From assembly GCF_023091225.1 (NCBI RefSeq), contig NZ_JAHWXM010000002.1, positions 490,078-554,077 on the forward strand: 64,000 bases of DNA, written 5' to 3'. This stretch comes from Microbacterium galbinum (GTDB taxonomy: Bacteria; Actinomycetota; Actinomycetes; Actinomycetales; Microbacteriaceae). Position numbers and translations under genes: made by a program. The notes under the pieces are model-generated. The model saw only the letters and a list, made by a program, of their open reading frames with translations. It was not told where the DNA came from and searched no databases. This document shows positions 42,121-50,373 of the stretch, one piece after another (positions within the stretch are counted from its first letter, which is position 1; each line of letters starts with the position of its first letter).

Positions 42121-43257
42121 CAACCCGACGCGTAGCGGCGCTCCCGGGGCGGATGCCTCGGCGAGCGCTTCGTCGATAGCGGCGAGCGGCCGCACGGCTC
42201 CGACGGCGTCCGCGAAGGGGTAGGCGCGTCCCCGCCCGGCGAGGAACGCCACCGCCTCGGCCAGGTCGATGCCCGTGTAGTTATGCACACCGGCGACCGT
42301 GACGAGGCGACGCACGATACTCTCGGCGTCGAGCGGCACCCGGTCGGCGGGGAACACGCTGCCGACGAGCACGACGATCCCGCCGACGGCGACCCCGTCG
42401 AGCGCTTCGGCGACCGCGTGACCGGATGCCTCGATCACGATGTCGGGTTCGGGGCCGCCTGCGGCATCGAGGGGTAGCGCACCGCCCTTCGTCTCGCTCC
42501 GCTCGCTCACGGACCGGCTTCCGCGTGGTGCCAGCCATTCCTGCGCGCGGGCGCGACGCGCGTCGTTCGGGTCGAGCACCTCGACGAGCGCCCCCTGCTC
42601 GGCGGCGATCGCGGCGGCGGACAGCCCGACGAGGCCGGCTCCGTGGATGCGCACCCGTGCGCCGTCCAGATCGCGATGCCGGGCTGCACGGGCGACGGCT
42701 GCCCAGGCGGTCGCGGTCGCGCACGACGCGGGAGCGAGCACGGATGCCGGGAGCGTCTCGGGCACCCGCACGATCGTCGTTCCCTCGCGCAGCTGCATGT
42801 GGCTGCCGAAGGCTCCGGTCAGCTCCCCGTGCGCACCGATGCGGTCGTGCCCGTACTTCGCGAGCGTGCGGCACTTCTGAGGCATGCCGCACAGGCACCG
42901 GTCGCAGCTCGCGCACGACACCGTGATCGACCAGACCACCCGGTCGCCGATGCGCAGCGGTGCTCCGTCGGTCGCGGTCGCCCCGGCGTCGCCGAGCGCG
43001 ATGACCCGGCCGACGCTCTCGTGCCCGAGCACCAGCGGCACCGGGGCGGGTCGATGCCCCTGCACGGTGTGCACGTCGGATCCGCAGATGGTCGACAGCT
43101 CGACCGCGACCAGCACGTCGCCGTCGGAGAGGGCGACACCCGGCACGGCGATCGTCTCGTGGGGCTGTCCTTCGCCGACGAACACCATCGCGGTGGCCGC
43201 CGGTCGCAGCGCCACGTCGCGTCGATGCCCGGGTGGGCGGGTCAGCATCGTTCCCAT
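42106..43257 (-). CDS. zinc-dependent alcohol dehydrogenase of the phosphonate operon
   Basis: This 383-residue MDR protein has a catalytic-zinc site (Cys in STICGSDVHTVQG, His-Glu in VLGHESVGRV) and structural-zinc cysteines CASCDRCLCGMPQKC. The Rossmann motif is HGAGLVGLSAAA. It resembles the TIGR03366 group, alcohol dehydrogenases linked to phosphonate catabolism. Position as the last gene of the operon, 12 bases from the phosphonatase-like gene, supports that. It may reduce or oxidise the aldehyde released or a hydroxyalkylphosphonate. Residues about 246-260 (SRSVSERSETKGGA) are encoded by a dispersed repeat found elsewhere in the window and look like an in-frame insertion in a surface loop. 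Confidence 0.83.
   Translation of the reverse strand: MGTMLTRPPGHRRDVALRPAATAMVFVGEGQPHETIAVPGVALSDGDVLVAVELSTICGSDVHTVQGHRPAPVPLVLGHESVGRVIALGDAGATATDGAPLRIGDRVVWSITVSCASCDRCLCGMPQKCRTLAKYGHDRIGAHGELTGAFGSHMQLREGTTIVRVPETLPASVLAPASCATATAWAAVARAARHRDLDGARVRIHGAGLVGLSAAAIAAEQGALVEVLDPNDARRARAQEWLAPRGSRSVSERSETKGGALPLDAAGGPEPDIVIEASGHAVAEALDGVAVGGIVVLVGSVFPADRVPLDAESIVRRLVTVAGVHNYTGIDLAEAVAFLAGRGRAYPFADAVGAVRPLAAIDEALAEASAPGAPLRVGLLPGR
42484..42517. repeat. dispersed repeat copy inside the dehydrogenase gene
   Basis: The 34 bases here match, with few changes, the second element of the intergenic cluster at 52386-52418 (shared core CCTTCGTCTCGCT and GCTCGCTCA). It stays in frame and adds an SERSETKG peptide. 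Confidence 0.8.
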
Positions 43258-43269
43258 GACGTCACATCC

Positions 43270-44013
43270 TCAGGAGCTTGTGACCAGCGGCAGCAGGCTG
43301 CGCTCGGCGAGGGTCGCGCGCAGGCCGGTGACATCAGGGAGCACGGCATCCGCTCCGGCTTCGTCGAGCGCTCGACGGTCGTGCGCGCCCGAGAGCACGC
43401 CAGCCACGAAGCCCGCACCCGCCCGGATCCCCGACTCGACGTCGCTGACCGTGTCGCCGGCGACCGCCACGGCGGCGACCGACGACGCGCCCGCGCGCAG
43501 AAGCGCCGTGAGCACGAGGTCGGGAGCGGGACGCCCGCGACCGGCGTCGACCGGCGAGAGGGCGAGATCGACGAGGTCACCCCAGCCGAGTCCGTCGATC
43601 AGGGCGTCCCGGGTGACCGGGGCGAAGCCCGTCGTGAGCACGACCCGCAGGCCGGCGTCCTTCAGCCCGCGGATCGCCTCGGCGGCCCCGGGGATCTCGC
43701 TGACCCCCTGCTCGCGCACGATCTCGGCGTAGGCGTCTTCGAATGCGGCGGTCGCCCGCTCGGCGGCGGCGACATCGCCCCCTGCGAGATGCGTGAAGAC
43801 GTCGATCTTCGACTGCCCCATCGTGACGCGCACGTGATCGAGGGCCTCGGCCCACGGCATCCGATCGGCGACACCGGTGCGTTCGGCGGCGCGCTGGAAC
43901 GCCTGCTCGACGACGCCGTCGTCGAGCACGGTGGTTCCGGCCATGTCGAGCACGACGAGCTCGATGGGCACGGTCCGGGCGAGCGGCACGGGGGAATCGA
44001 GCGGAGTGTTCAT
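43270..44013 (-). CDS. phosphonatase-like HAD hydrolase
   Basis: The 247-residue HAD protein has nucleophile motif VVLDMAGTTV (Asp23, with Ala rather than the usual second acid in HAD phosphatases, as in phosphonatases). The cap segment VTMGQSKIDVF places Lys69 where phosphonatase has its Schiff-base lysine (MGxxKxD). AVAGDTVSDVESG is the magnesium motif. It belongs with the phosphonatase-like family TIGR03351. It should split phosphonoacetaldehyde or a relative to aldehyde plus phosphate. The start overlaps the upstream stop (ATGA), so it is coupled to the oxidoreductase. Confidence 0.88.
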   Translation of the reverse strand: MNTPLDSPVPLARTVPIELVVLDMAGTTVLDDGVVEQAFQRAAERTGVADRMPWAEALDHVRVTMGQSKIDVFTHLAGGDVAAAERATAAFEDAYAEIVREQGVSEIPGAAEAIRGLKDAGLRVVLTTGFAPVTRDALIDGLGWGDLVDLALSPVDAGRGRPAPDLVLTALLRAGASSVAAVAVAGDTVSDVESGIRAGAGFVAGVLSGAHDRRALDEAGADAVLPDVTGLRATLAERSLLPLVTSS

Positions 44014-45164
44014 GGGGTTCCTTCCATTGCGGGGGTCCACCCGAAGGCGGCGGTGAGGTTCTCTTCGGCGAGGCCCAATCCGGTCGTCATGCCGATGCCG
44101 GTCGTGGCGGCGAGCACGAGGACGCCGGCATCGCCGCGCTCGACGAGGAAGTCGCCGGCGGCCTTGGCGTAGACGCCCTGCCAGCGTTCGAGCACGCGCG
44201 GCGTCGGCATGTCGAACAGCGCGGCGGCTTCGTCGAGGAACGCCGTGAATGCCGCCTCGGGTTGGAACGGGGCGGGTGTCGTGGCCGTCGCGTGGGAGTC
44301 GCCGATGATCAGCGTGCCGTCGGGCAGCTGCGTGTACATCTGGTTGAGGTCGAGGGCGGCGAGGTCGGGGCGCTCGGCGTGCAGGCGCCCGCGCAGGCGC
44401 GCGCCCTCCGGCGTGCCCGCGAATCGGCCGTACCGCACGAGCGACCAGCCGGTGAGCAACGGGGCCGAGAGCGGATGCCGCAGCGTCACCGCGGCCCGCA
44501 TCATGTCGAGTGCGCACCGCTCGATCCCGCTCCGCTCGGCGATCTCGGGGAGGAGCTGGTCGATGTCGTGGTTGACGGCGACGACGACGTGCGCAGCGGT
44601 GAGCGTGCCCCGCGTCGTCTCGACGCGCTCCCCCGCGACGGCGGTGACCGCGGTGCGGAAGCGGAAGTCCACCCCGAGCCGCGCGAGGTGGCGGACGATC
44701 GCGGCCGCCGCACTGCGCGGATCCGTCTGCAGGTCGGTCTCGATGAGCGCGCCGCCGATGACAGCCTGGGCGCGCAGCGGCGCGAGCCGCAGCAGTTCTT
44801 CGGCGTCGAGCATCCGCATCCCGCCGTCACGGGCCGCAGCCTCGAGCACCGCGATCTCGTCGTCATGACGCGCGGCGACGAGCGTGCCGGACTCCCGCAG
44901 CCAGAACCCGGCGTCGCGCGCGAGGCGCACCCACAGCGGGCGCGAGGCATCCGCGTACCGACGCGCCTCTCCGGCCTGGGCGCCGATGCAGAGGTGCCCG
45001 AAGTTGCGGATCGTGGCGCCGGCGGGAGCATCCGTCCGATCGACGACGACGACGCGCAGCCCGCGACGCGCTGCGGCGTAGGCGGCACCGAGGCCGACGA
45101 TCCCCGAGCCGACGACGACGAGGTCGGCGGTGTCGGTGCGCCCGCTCACCTGAACACCGCTCAC
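44010..45164 (-). CDS. FAD-dependent amine oxidoreductase, TIGR03364-like (phosphonate)
   Basis: A GTG at 45164 overlapping the phnE stop gives 384 residues; a second GTG at 45149 is an alternative, since the 15 bases between are a short repeat. DLVVVGSGIVGLGAAYAAARRGLRVVVVDR is the FAD dinucleotide fold (DAO family). GATIRNFGHLCIGAQAG follows and ATTGIGMTTGLGLAEENL closes the FAD site. It resembles TIGR03364 (HpnW-type), found beside phosphonatases. A role in converting an aminoalkyl- or N-methyl-aminoalkylphosphonate to an aldehyde is inferred; it would replace the PhnW transaminase, which is absent. There is no signal peptide. Confidence 0.83.
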   Translation of the reverse strand: MSGVQVSGRTDTADLVVVGSGIVGLGAAYAAARRGLRVVVVDRTDAPAGATIRNFGHLCIGAQAGEARRYADASRPLWVRLARDAGFWLRESGTLVAARHDDEIAVLEAAARDGGMRMLDAEELLRLAPLRAQAVIGGALIETDLQTDPRSAAAAIVRHLARLGVDFRFRTAVTAVAGERVETTRGTLTAAHVVVAVNHDIDQLLPEIAERSGIERCALDMMRAAVTLRHPLSAPLLTGWSLVRYGRFAGTPEGARLRGRLHAERPDLAALDLNQMYTQLPDGTLIIGDSHATATTPAPFQPEAAFTAFLDEAAALFDMPTPRVLERWQGVYAKAAGDFLVERGDAGVLVLAATTGIGMTTGLGLAEENLTAAFGWTPAMEGTP

Positions 45165-46897
45165 TTGAACACCTTGCGCATCCACATCGCGAGCCCCTCC
45201 ACGACGAGCACCGTGACGAGGATCATCAGCACGATCGCCGTGACCGTCTCGTAACGCGATCCCTGGCTGGCGTTGAGCAGGTAGTAGCCCACGCCGCCAC
45301 CGCCGACGATGCCGAGGATCGTCGCCGCGCGGATGTTGGTGTCGAGCATGTAGAAGCTGTGCCCGATGAGCGCCTGCATGCCCTGCGGCACGGTGGCCGA
45401 GCTGTAGGTCTGCAGGCGCGTGGCACCGACGGCGCGCAGCGCACGCTCGGGGCCGCGGTCGACCTCTTCGAAGGAGTCGGCGATGAGCTTGCCGAGCAGA
45501 CCGATGCCGCCGATCGCGAGCGCGATCACACCGGCCTGCGGTCCGAGGCCCGTGATGACGACGAGCACGATCGCGAGGATCAGCTCGGGGACACCGCGGA
45601 TGCCGACGAGCAGGAACCGGGCGGTGGCGCGCACTCCCCCGTTCGGGGCGACGTTGCTCGCGGCGAGCGAGCCGAGCAGCAGCGACGGGAGCAGGGTGAG
45701 CACGGTCGCGGCGAGCGCGATCGCGACCGTGTCTCGCATGGCCTCGATCATGGACGCCGCGTCGTAGTTGCCGAACGACGGCGGCCAGAACTTCGCGGCC
45801 GTCTCGGGGAGTTTCGCCCAGAACGTGAGGAAGTCGGTCCAGCTGATGTCGCTGACGACTACGCTGCCGAGCACCACGAGCACGGCCACGATGCCGGCGG
45901 CGGTGTTGCGCACGCGCTGGCGGGTCCAGGGGCGGCGCACCGCGGTCTGCGGGCTGGTCGCCCACGCCGGGCGGGCGCCGGCGGCGCTTTCGCCGGCCGT
46001 GGCGGAGGGCGAGAGTCGCGGATGCACGATCCGGTCCATCCACGAGCGGGTGTGCTTCTCGTGGCCGAGCATCGCGCCGCGCACCAGGCTCGAGACGATC
46101 TCCATCGCGATGCAGAGCACGAAGATCACGAGGGCGATGCCGAGGCCCTTGCCGTAGTTGAGCGCCTTGAACGCGTACGACATCTCGAGGCCGAGACCTG
46201 CGACGCCGACGTACCCGAGCACGACACTGCCGCGCAGGTTGATGTCGTTGCGGTGCAGCACCGTCGCGACCCAGCTCGGCAGCACCTGCGGCAGGACGCC
46301 CGCGGTGAACTCCTGCAGCTTCGAGCCTCCCGCGGCGCGGATCGCGAGGCGCGGCCCCTCGTCGATCTGCTCGATCGCATCGGCGAACATCTTCGAGATC
46401 ATGCCGATCGAGTGGATGCCGATGGCGAGGATGCCGGGGAGCGTGCCGAGCGAGAACATCAGCACGAACGCCATCGCGAGCACCACGTCGGGCAGCGCAC
46501 GGGTGAGCACGCCCACGAAACGGGCGGCGGCGCGCCAGCCGTTGCCGGGGGTCGTGTTCGAGGCGGCGAGGTAGGCGATCGGCACCGAGAGCGCCGCGGC
46601 GAGCAGGGTGCCGACCAGCACGAGTCCGACCGTGAGCGCGACGAGCCAGAGCAGGTCGCCGGGCTCGGGGAACGTGAGTCCGCCGACCCGCGCCAGGAAG
46701 TTCTCGGCGTTGCCCCAGCTCTCCACCATCGCCGGGATCGAGATGCCGACCTCGCCGACGGCGAGCACGCCGAGCACGACGAGCGCGAGCAGGGTGAGTC
46801 CGGCCGCTATCCGTTCGGGCGAGATCGGATGCTTCGGCGCGCGCTCCGCGACCGAGGCGCCCACGGTGCCCGCCGGTCGATCGGCGAAGAGCGTCAT
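45161..46897 (-). CDS. phnE: fused double PhnE phosphonate ABC permease
   Basis: At 578 residues this is two PhnE-type permease domains in one chain. The first half has the EAA-like loop FADAIEQIDEGPRLAIRAAGGSKLQEFTAGVLPQVLPSW; the second repeats it as IADSFEEVDRGPERALRAVGATRLQTYSSATVPQGM. A cytoplasmic linker of about 45 residues (SPSATAGESAAGARPAW...) joins them. Both halves keep the FNNDINLRxS/FYMLDTNIRAATILGIVG core. Normal operons carry phnE1 and phnE2 separately. It starts on an ATGA overlap with phnC and ends on a GTGA overlap with the oxidoreductase. Confidence 0.9.
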   Translation of the reverse strand: MTLFADRPAGTVGASVAERAPKHPISPERIAAGLTLLALVVLGVLAVGEVGISIPAMVESWGNAENFLARVGGLTFPEPGDLLWLVALTVGLVLVGTLLAAALSVPIAYLAASNTTPGNGWRAAARFVGVLTRALPDVVLAMAFVLMFSLGTLPGILAIGIHSIGMISKMFADAIEQIDEGPRLAIRAAGGSKLQEFTAGVLPQVLPSWVATVLHRNDINLRGSVVLGYVGVAGLGLEMSYAFKALNYGKGLGIALVIFVLCIAMEIVSSLVRGAMLGHEKHTRSWMDRIVHPRLSPSATAGESAAGARPAWATSPQTAVRRPWTRQRVRNTAAGIVAVLVVLGSVVVSDISWTDFLTFWAKLPETAAKFWPPSFGNYDAASMIEAMRDTVAIALAATVLTLLPSLLLGSLAASNVAPNGGVRATARFLLVGIRGVPELILAIVLVVITGLGPQAGVIALAIGGIGLLGKLIADSFEEVDRGPERALRAVGATRLQTYSSATVPQGMQALIGHSFYMLDTNIRAATILGIVGGGGVGYYLLNASQGSRYETVTAIVLMILVTVLVVEGLAMWMRKVFK

Positions 46898-47718
46898 GAG
46901 GCGGCCACCTGAGTCGCGGCATCCGCCAGCTCCATCGCCACGGCGGTGATCTCGGCGGTCGACGTCGCGACGCGGCCGTAGATCTCCATGACCTCCGCCT
47001 TGGTGAGGTCGGTGGTGGGGGTGTCGAGCACGATCTCGCCGTGGCGCAGCCCCACGATGCGGTCGGCCCACGAGATGGCGAGGTCGACCTGGTGCAGGCT
47101 GCAGACCACCGTGAGCCCCTCGTCGGCGGCGATCTCGCGGATCAGCGCCATGACCTGGTCGCTCGACTCGGGGTCGAGCGAGGCGACGGGCTCGTCGGCG
47201 AGGAGGATGTCGGGCTTCTGCATGAGGGCGCGGGCGATCGCCACGCGCTGCTGCTGTCCGCCGGACAGCGTGTCGCTGCGCTGATAGGCGCGGTCGAGGA
47301 TGCCGACGCGGTCGAGGTGCTCGAGTGCACGCAGCTTCGCGGCCTTCGAGTAGCCCCACAGCCCCAGACGCGGACCGCGGATGCCGGAGAGCGAACCCGT
47401 GAGCACGTTCTCGAGCACCGTGAGCGATGGCACCAGCTCGAACTGCTGGAAGATGAAGCCGACCCGGCTGCGCAGCGTGCGCAGCGCCCGGCCGCGCAGC
47501 GCCGGAACCTGCGAGCCGAGCACCTCGACCGAGCCGGCGGTCGGGGTCTCGAGGCCGTCGAGGTGGCGCAGGAGCGTCGACTTGCCCGAGCCGGAGAGGC
47601 CCAGCAGCACGACGATCTCGCCGCGGGAGACCTGGAGGGAAGCATCCTTCAGTGCGGTGGTCGACCCGAAGGTCTTCGTCACGCCGTCGAGGCGGATCAG
47701 GGCGTCGGTCGTGGTCAT
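46894..47718 (-). CDS. phnC: phosphonate ABC transporter ATP-binding protein
   Basis: The 274-residue ABC ATPase has LLGLSGSGKSTLLRHLDG (Walker A), FQQFELVPSLTVLENVL (Q-loop), LSGGQQQRVAIARAL and ILLADEPVASLDP (Walker B). The spacer GSLSGIRGPRLGLWGYSKAAK after the Q-loop is the PhnC-specific insert. The ATG at 47718 has AGGAG; upstream reading frames encode repeats and are not real. The last 25 residues are a helical tail unlike E. coli PhnC. It couples to phnE. Confidence 0.92.
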   Translation of the reverse strand: MTTTDALIRLDGVTKTFGSTTALKDASLQVSRGEIVVLLGLSGSGKSTLLRHLDGLETPTAGSVEVLGSQVPALRGRALRTLRSRVGFIFQQFELVPSLTVLENVLTGSLSGIRGPRLGLWGYSKAAKLRALEHLDRVGILDRAYQRSDTLSGGQQQRVAIARALMQKPDILLADEPVASLDPESSDQVMALIREIAADEGLTVVCSLHQVDLAISWADRIVGLRHGEIVLDTPTTDLTKAEVMEIYGRVATSTAEITAVAMELADAATQVAAS

Positions 47719-47755
47719 GGCGTGGCTCCTGCGGGATCGGGCGGGGTAAGGCGGG

Positions 47756-47857
47756 GTCGTGCGCGGGGTCGTGCGCGGGGTCGTGCGCGGGGTCGTGCGC
47801 GGGCTCGTGGATGTGGGAGTGCTCGTGGATATGGGAGTGCTCGTGGATGTGGGAGTG
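47756..47857. repeat. two adjacent tandem-repeat arrays between phnC and phnD
   Basis: Four perfect 12-bp units (GTCGTGCGCGGG, 47756-47803) run directly into three 18-bp units (consensus CTCGTGGATGTGGGAGTG, 47804-47857), one base differing in the middle copy. Both keep a TCGTG start. Together they fill the gap up to the terminator hairpin and would be transcribed within the operon. Confidence 0.92.
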
Positions 47858-47892
47858 GAGCCGATCGGGACGGTGGGCGTCCCGATCGGCTC
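47858..47892 (-). terminator. perfect 15-bp hairpin after phnD
   Basis: 47858-47872 pairs exactly with 47878-47892 around a five-base loop, 22 bases past the phnD stop. As an attenuating terminator or a stabilising 3' stem it would leave more phnD mRNA than phnCE mRNA, as is usual for abundant binding proteins. Confidence 0.83.
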
Positions 47893-47914
47893 CGGAAGGG
47901 TCAGCAGACCTGGG

Positions 47915-48844
47915 TCAGGCCTTGCACTGCTCCGCTTCCGTCTCTTCGCAGATGTCGCGGATGAGGTCGTAGTACGCGTCGTCGACCGGCTTCGTGGCGT
48001 AGAAGACGCTGCGGAACTCGTCGGTGTCGGCGCTGTCGATGCCCGCGGCGATGATGTCGTCGATCGTGATCTCACCGAGACCGTCGATGAGCTCCTGCGC
48101 GACGTCGTCCGGGAGGGTCGAGGAGTACACCAGCGGGGCGCCGGGCACCATCGTCTCGTCGACGACCTTCACGGCATCCGACTTCTCGACCTCGGAGTCC
48201 TCGGCGAACCCGACCTCGCACTCGACGCCTTCGCCGACCTTCTGGACGCTGACATCGTGCTTGCCCGCGAAGACCGGGGTGATGTCGCTCTTCGGGTCGA
48301 TGCCCGCCTCGAGCAGGTTGTACGAGGGGAAGAGGTAGCCGGACGTCGACGACGGGTCGACGAAGCAGACCTTCTTACCGGCGAAGTCCTCGATGCTGTC
48401 GATGTCGCTGTCGGCGGGGACGATCGCCTGCGAGAAGTAACCGGGCTCCTGACCCTCGGCAGTGACGATCGAGGAGATCGGGGTGAGCTTCGCACCGTTG
48501 TTGGTGGCGGTCACGTAGGTGAAGCCGGAGAACGAGGCGACGTCGACCTTGCCGGCGACGGCGGCCTCGATGAGCGCGGCGTAGTCGGTGGACTCGTGGT
48601 ACTCGACGGTCTTGCCGGTGATCTCGGCGATGTAGTCCATGAGCGGCTGGTAGTTCGTCTCGGTGTCGACCGAGTCGGGAACGACGCCGAAGACGAGGGT
48701 GTTCTCGTCGACCGCGAAACCGGAGGCGGAAGACGCCGACGCGTCGGTGTCGGAGCCGGTCGCCTCGGCGGTGCCGGAACAGGCGGCGAGACCGAGGGCG
48801 AGGAACGCGACACCCGCGAGAGCGGGGAGAGCACGGAGCTTCAT
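47915..48844 (-). CDS. phnD: phosphonate-binding lipoprotein
   Basis: This 309-residue protein has a lipoprotein signal (LALGLAAC, Cys22) and a low-complexity Ser/Ala/Asp linker. The PhnD/type 2 periplasmic-binding fold follows: LVFGVVPDSVDTETNYQPLMDYIAEITGKTVEY, DYAALIEAAVAGKVDVASFSGFTYV, and DPSSTSGYLFPSYNLLEAGID. The STSG-type loop contacts the phosphonate. It captures the ligand outside the membrane and delivers it to the PhnE permease. It is first in the operon and directly behind the control region. Confidence 0.92.
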   Translation of the reverse strand: MKLRALPALAGVAFLALGLAACSGTAEATGSDTDASASSASGFAVDENTLVFGVVPDSVDTETNYQPLMDYIAEITGKTVEYHESTDYAALIEAAVAGKVDVASFSGFTYVTATNNGAKLTPISSIVTAEGQEPGYFSQAIVPADSDIDSIEDFAGKKVCFVDPSSTSGYLFPSYNLLEAGIDPKSDITPVFAGKHDVSVQKVGEGVECEVGFAEDSEVEKSDAVKVVDETMVPGAPLVYSSTLPDDVAQELIDGLGEITIDDIIAAGIDSADTDEFRSVFYATKPVDDAYYDLIRDICEETEAEQCKA

Positions 48845-49016
48845 GAGGACCTTTCAGAGGTGGGAGGGGTGATCCACAGACGACTCTCTCAGGCCGAGCA
48901 ACGAGAAATGTACCTAACTCGGGAGAGTTCAACGGTCGTTTACCCGCGCGTTCCCGGGCGGACTCCTGCGCGATCGCAGGGCTGGACTTCATCACCCGGA
49001 CAAGTAATATGCCTAT
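48845..49016. promoter_or_regulatory. divergent phnD/gntR control region
   Basis: An exact inverted repeat, AACTC-N4-GAGTT, occupies 48916-48929, directly upstream of a TACATT (minus strand, 48907-48912) that could be the phnD -10. TTGAAC on the minus strand (48927-48932) overlaps it but sits only 14 bases from that -10. For gntR, TAATAT (49005-49010) and six bases precede the GTG at 49017, with TGGACT (48983-48988) at 16 bases as -35. Repression of phn by the divergent GntR at this dyad is the simplest reading. Confidence 0.7.
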
Positions 49017-49760
49017 GTGGCTGAAGCTGTCTATACCCAGATCGCCGACGATCTGCGCGCGCAGATCACGTCCGGCATCCTGCGCCCCGGCGACGACGTT
49101 CCCACCGAGGCCGAACTGGCCGAGCGGTGGCGCACTTCGCGCGGCCCGATCCGCAACGCCCTCGCCGCCCTGCGCGGCGAGGGGCTGATCGAGACGGGAC
49201 GCGGCCGCCCCGCGCGGGTCGTCGCACGCAAGGCCAGCCAGGCCGTCGACGTGTCGGTGCCGTTCACACGGTGGGCGCGCGACCTGGGCGTCGAGCCCGG
49301 CGCCGAGACCCAGGAAGTGAGCCTGCGACGAGCCGGCGACCACGCCGCGGCGCTCGGCGTCGAGCCGGAGGACACCATCGTCAGCGTCGTGCGCCTGCGG
49401 CTGCTCGACGGCCGGCCCACGATGCTCGAGCGGCTGTTCTACACCGAGGCTGCCGGTCGTCGGCTGTTCGACGTCGATCTCGACGAAGTCTCGATCACGG
49501 AATACCTGGGGTCGCAGGGGCATACGATCGTGGGGCTGCAGCACGTGATCGACGCGGTCGCGGCGGACGAGCAGGATGCCGCGCTGCTGCAGGTACCGCA
49601 GGGCACACCGATCCTGCGGCTGAGCCGCACCTCGCGCGATGCGGACGGGCGCATCTTCGAAGCGTCCGAGGATCGGTACCTCAGCGAGGTCGTGCGCTTC
49701 ACGGTCGCCGCCTCGGGCATCTCGACCGACGGGCACTTCATGCGCGCGGTCGGAGCCTGA
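49017..49760 (+). CDS. GntR-family (HutC/UTRA) regulator of the phosphonate operon
   Basis: The 247-residue protein has a winged helix at residues 4-70 (VYTQIADDLRAQITSGILRPGDDVPTEAELAERWRTSRGPIRNALAALRGEGLIETGRG) and a UTRA effector domain at about 85-245 (ERLFYTEAAGRRLF, VPQGTPILRLSRTS, DRYLSEVVRFTV). PhnF and related regulators share this design and bind phosphonate, phosphate or related small molecules. The GTG follows a TAATAT box by six bases, so the message should be leaderless. The gene is divergent from phnD and presumably represses it via the dyad at 48916. Confidence 0.88.
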   Translation: MAEAVYTQIADDLRAQITSGILRPGDDVPTEAELAERWRTSRGPIRNALAALRGEGLIETGRGRPARVVARKASQAVDVSVPFTRWARDLGVEPGAETQEVSLRRAGDHAAALGVEPEDTIVSVVRLRLLDGRPTMLERLFYTEAAGRRLFDVDLDEVSITEYLGSQGHTIVGLQHVIDAVAADEQDAALLQVPQGTPILRLSRTSRDADGRIFEASEDRYLSEVVRFTVAASGISTDGHFMRAVGA

Positions 49761-49808
49761 CGCCCCCCTAGGCTGGGAGCGGTACCGCGACGAACGGGGA
49801 GGGTTCGG

Positions 49809-50300
49809 ATGGGCATGAGGGCTGCATACACACTGATCGATGAGGGCACGCTCGATCGGTTGGTGTCGCTGTCGCCCGAGGTTCTGCTGTCGACGCTCGA
49901 GGAGCTCGAAGAGGCGGGGGCGCCGACGGTCTACGTCGACAAGATGTGGGATGGCCTGCACTTCCTGCTCACCGGGGTGTCGGCATCCGCTCCGCGCGAG
50001 GACGACCCGCTGAGCGAGGCCGTCGTGGGCGTGCACGCGTTCGGCGGCGAGGACTTCGTCGGCTGCACCGAGAACGACGAGCTCGATCCGATCATCGAAG
50101 CCCTCGACGCGGTCGACCTCGACGAGGCGCTCGCGCGGGTGGACTTCGCCGCGTTCGCCTCGGCGCGCGTCTACCCGAACATCTGGACCGACGACCCCGC
50201 GCAGCTGCGGGCCGAGCTGACGGATGCCTTCACCGAGCTGCGGCGCGTGCACCAGCAGGCCGCCGACGCCGAGAGCCATCTGGTGATCAGCATCTACTGA
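49809..50300 (+). CDS. DUF1877/YfbM-family protein
   Basis: The 163-residue protein carries AAYTLIDEGTLDRLVSLSPEVLLSTLEELEE, YVDKMWDGLHFLLTGVSA, and VHAFGGEDFVGCTENDELDPIIEALDAVDLDEAL, the DUF1877 (YfbM) pattern with the KxWDGLHFLLT core. It is acidic and soluble. Some YfbM proteins are near stress and toxin genes, but no partner is evident here. ATG at 49815 (third codon) is an equally possible start. Confidence 0.87.
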   Translation: MGMRAAYTLIDEGTLDRLVSLSPEVLLSTLEELEEAGAPTVYVDKMWDGLHFLLTGVSASAPREDDPLSEAVVGVHAFGGEDFVGCTENDELDPIIEALDAVDLDEALARVDFAAFASARVYPNIWTDDPAQLRAELTDAFTELRRVHQQAADAESHLVISIY

Positions 50301-50373
50301 TGCATACCGCCGGGCCCGGCTGGCCACGGCGCTCGTGGCAGTGCTCGTGGCGGTGCGCGTCGCCGATATCGTC

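Noticed and set aside
44010..46922. 970-codon frame joining the FAD oxidoreductase with sequence across phnE
   Set aside because: The extension is Arg-rich and out of frame with the clear PhnE domains; the GTG at 45164 is the natural coupled start.
47756..47857. Possible CRISPR-like array between phnC and phnD
   Set aside because: Units are contiguous with no unique spacers, and 12-18 bp is too short; simple tandem repeats.
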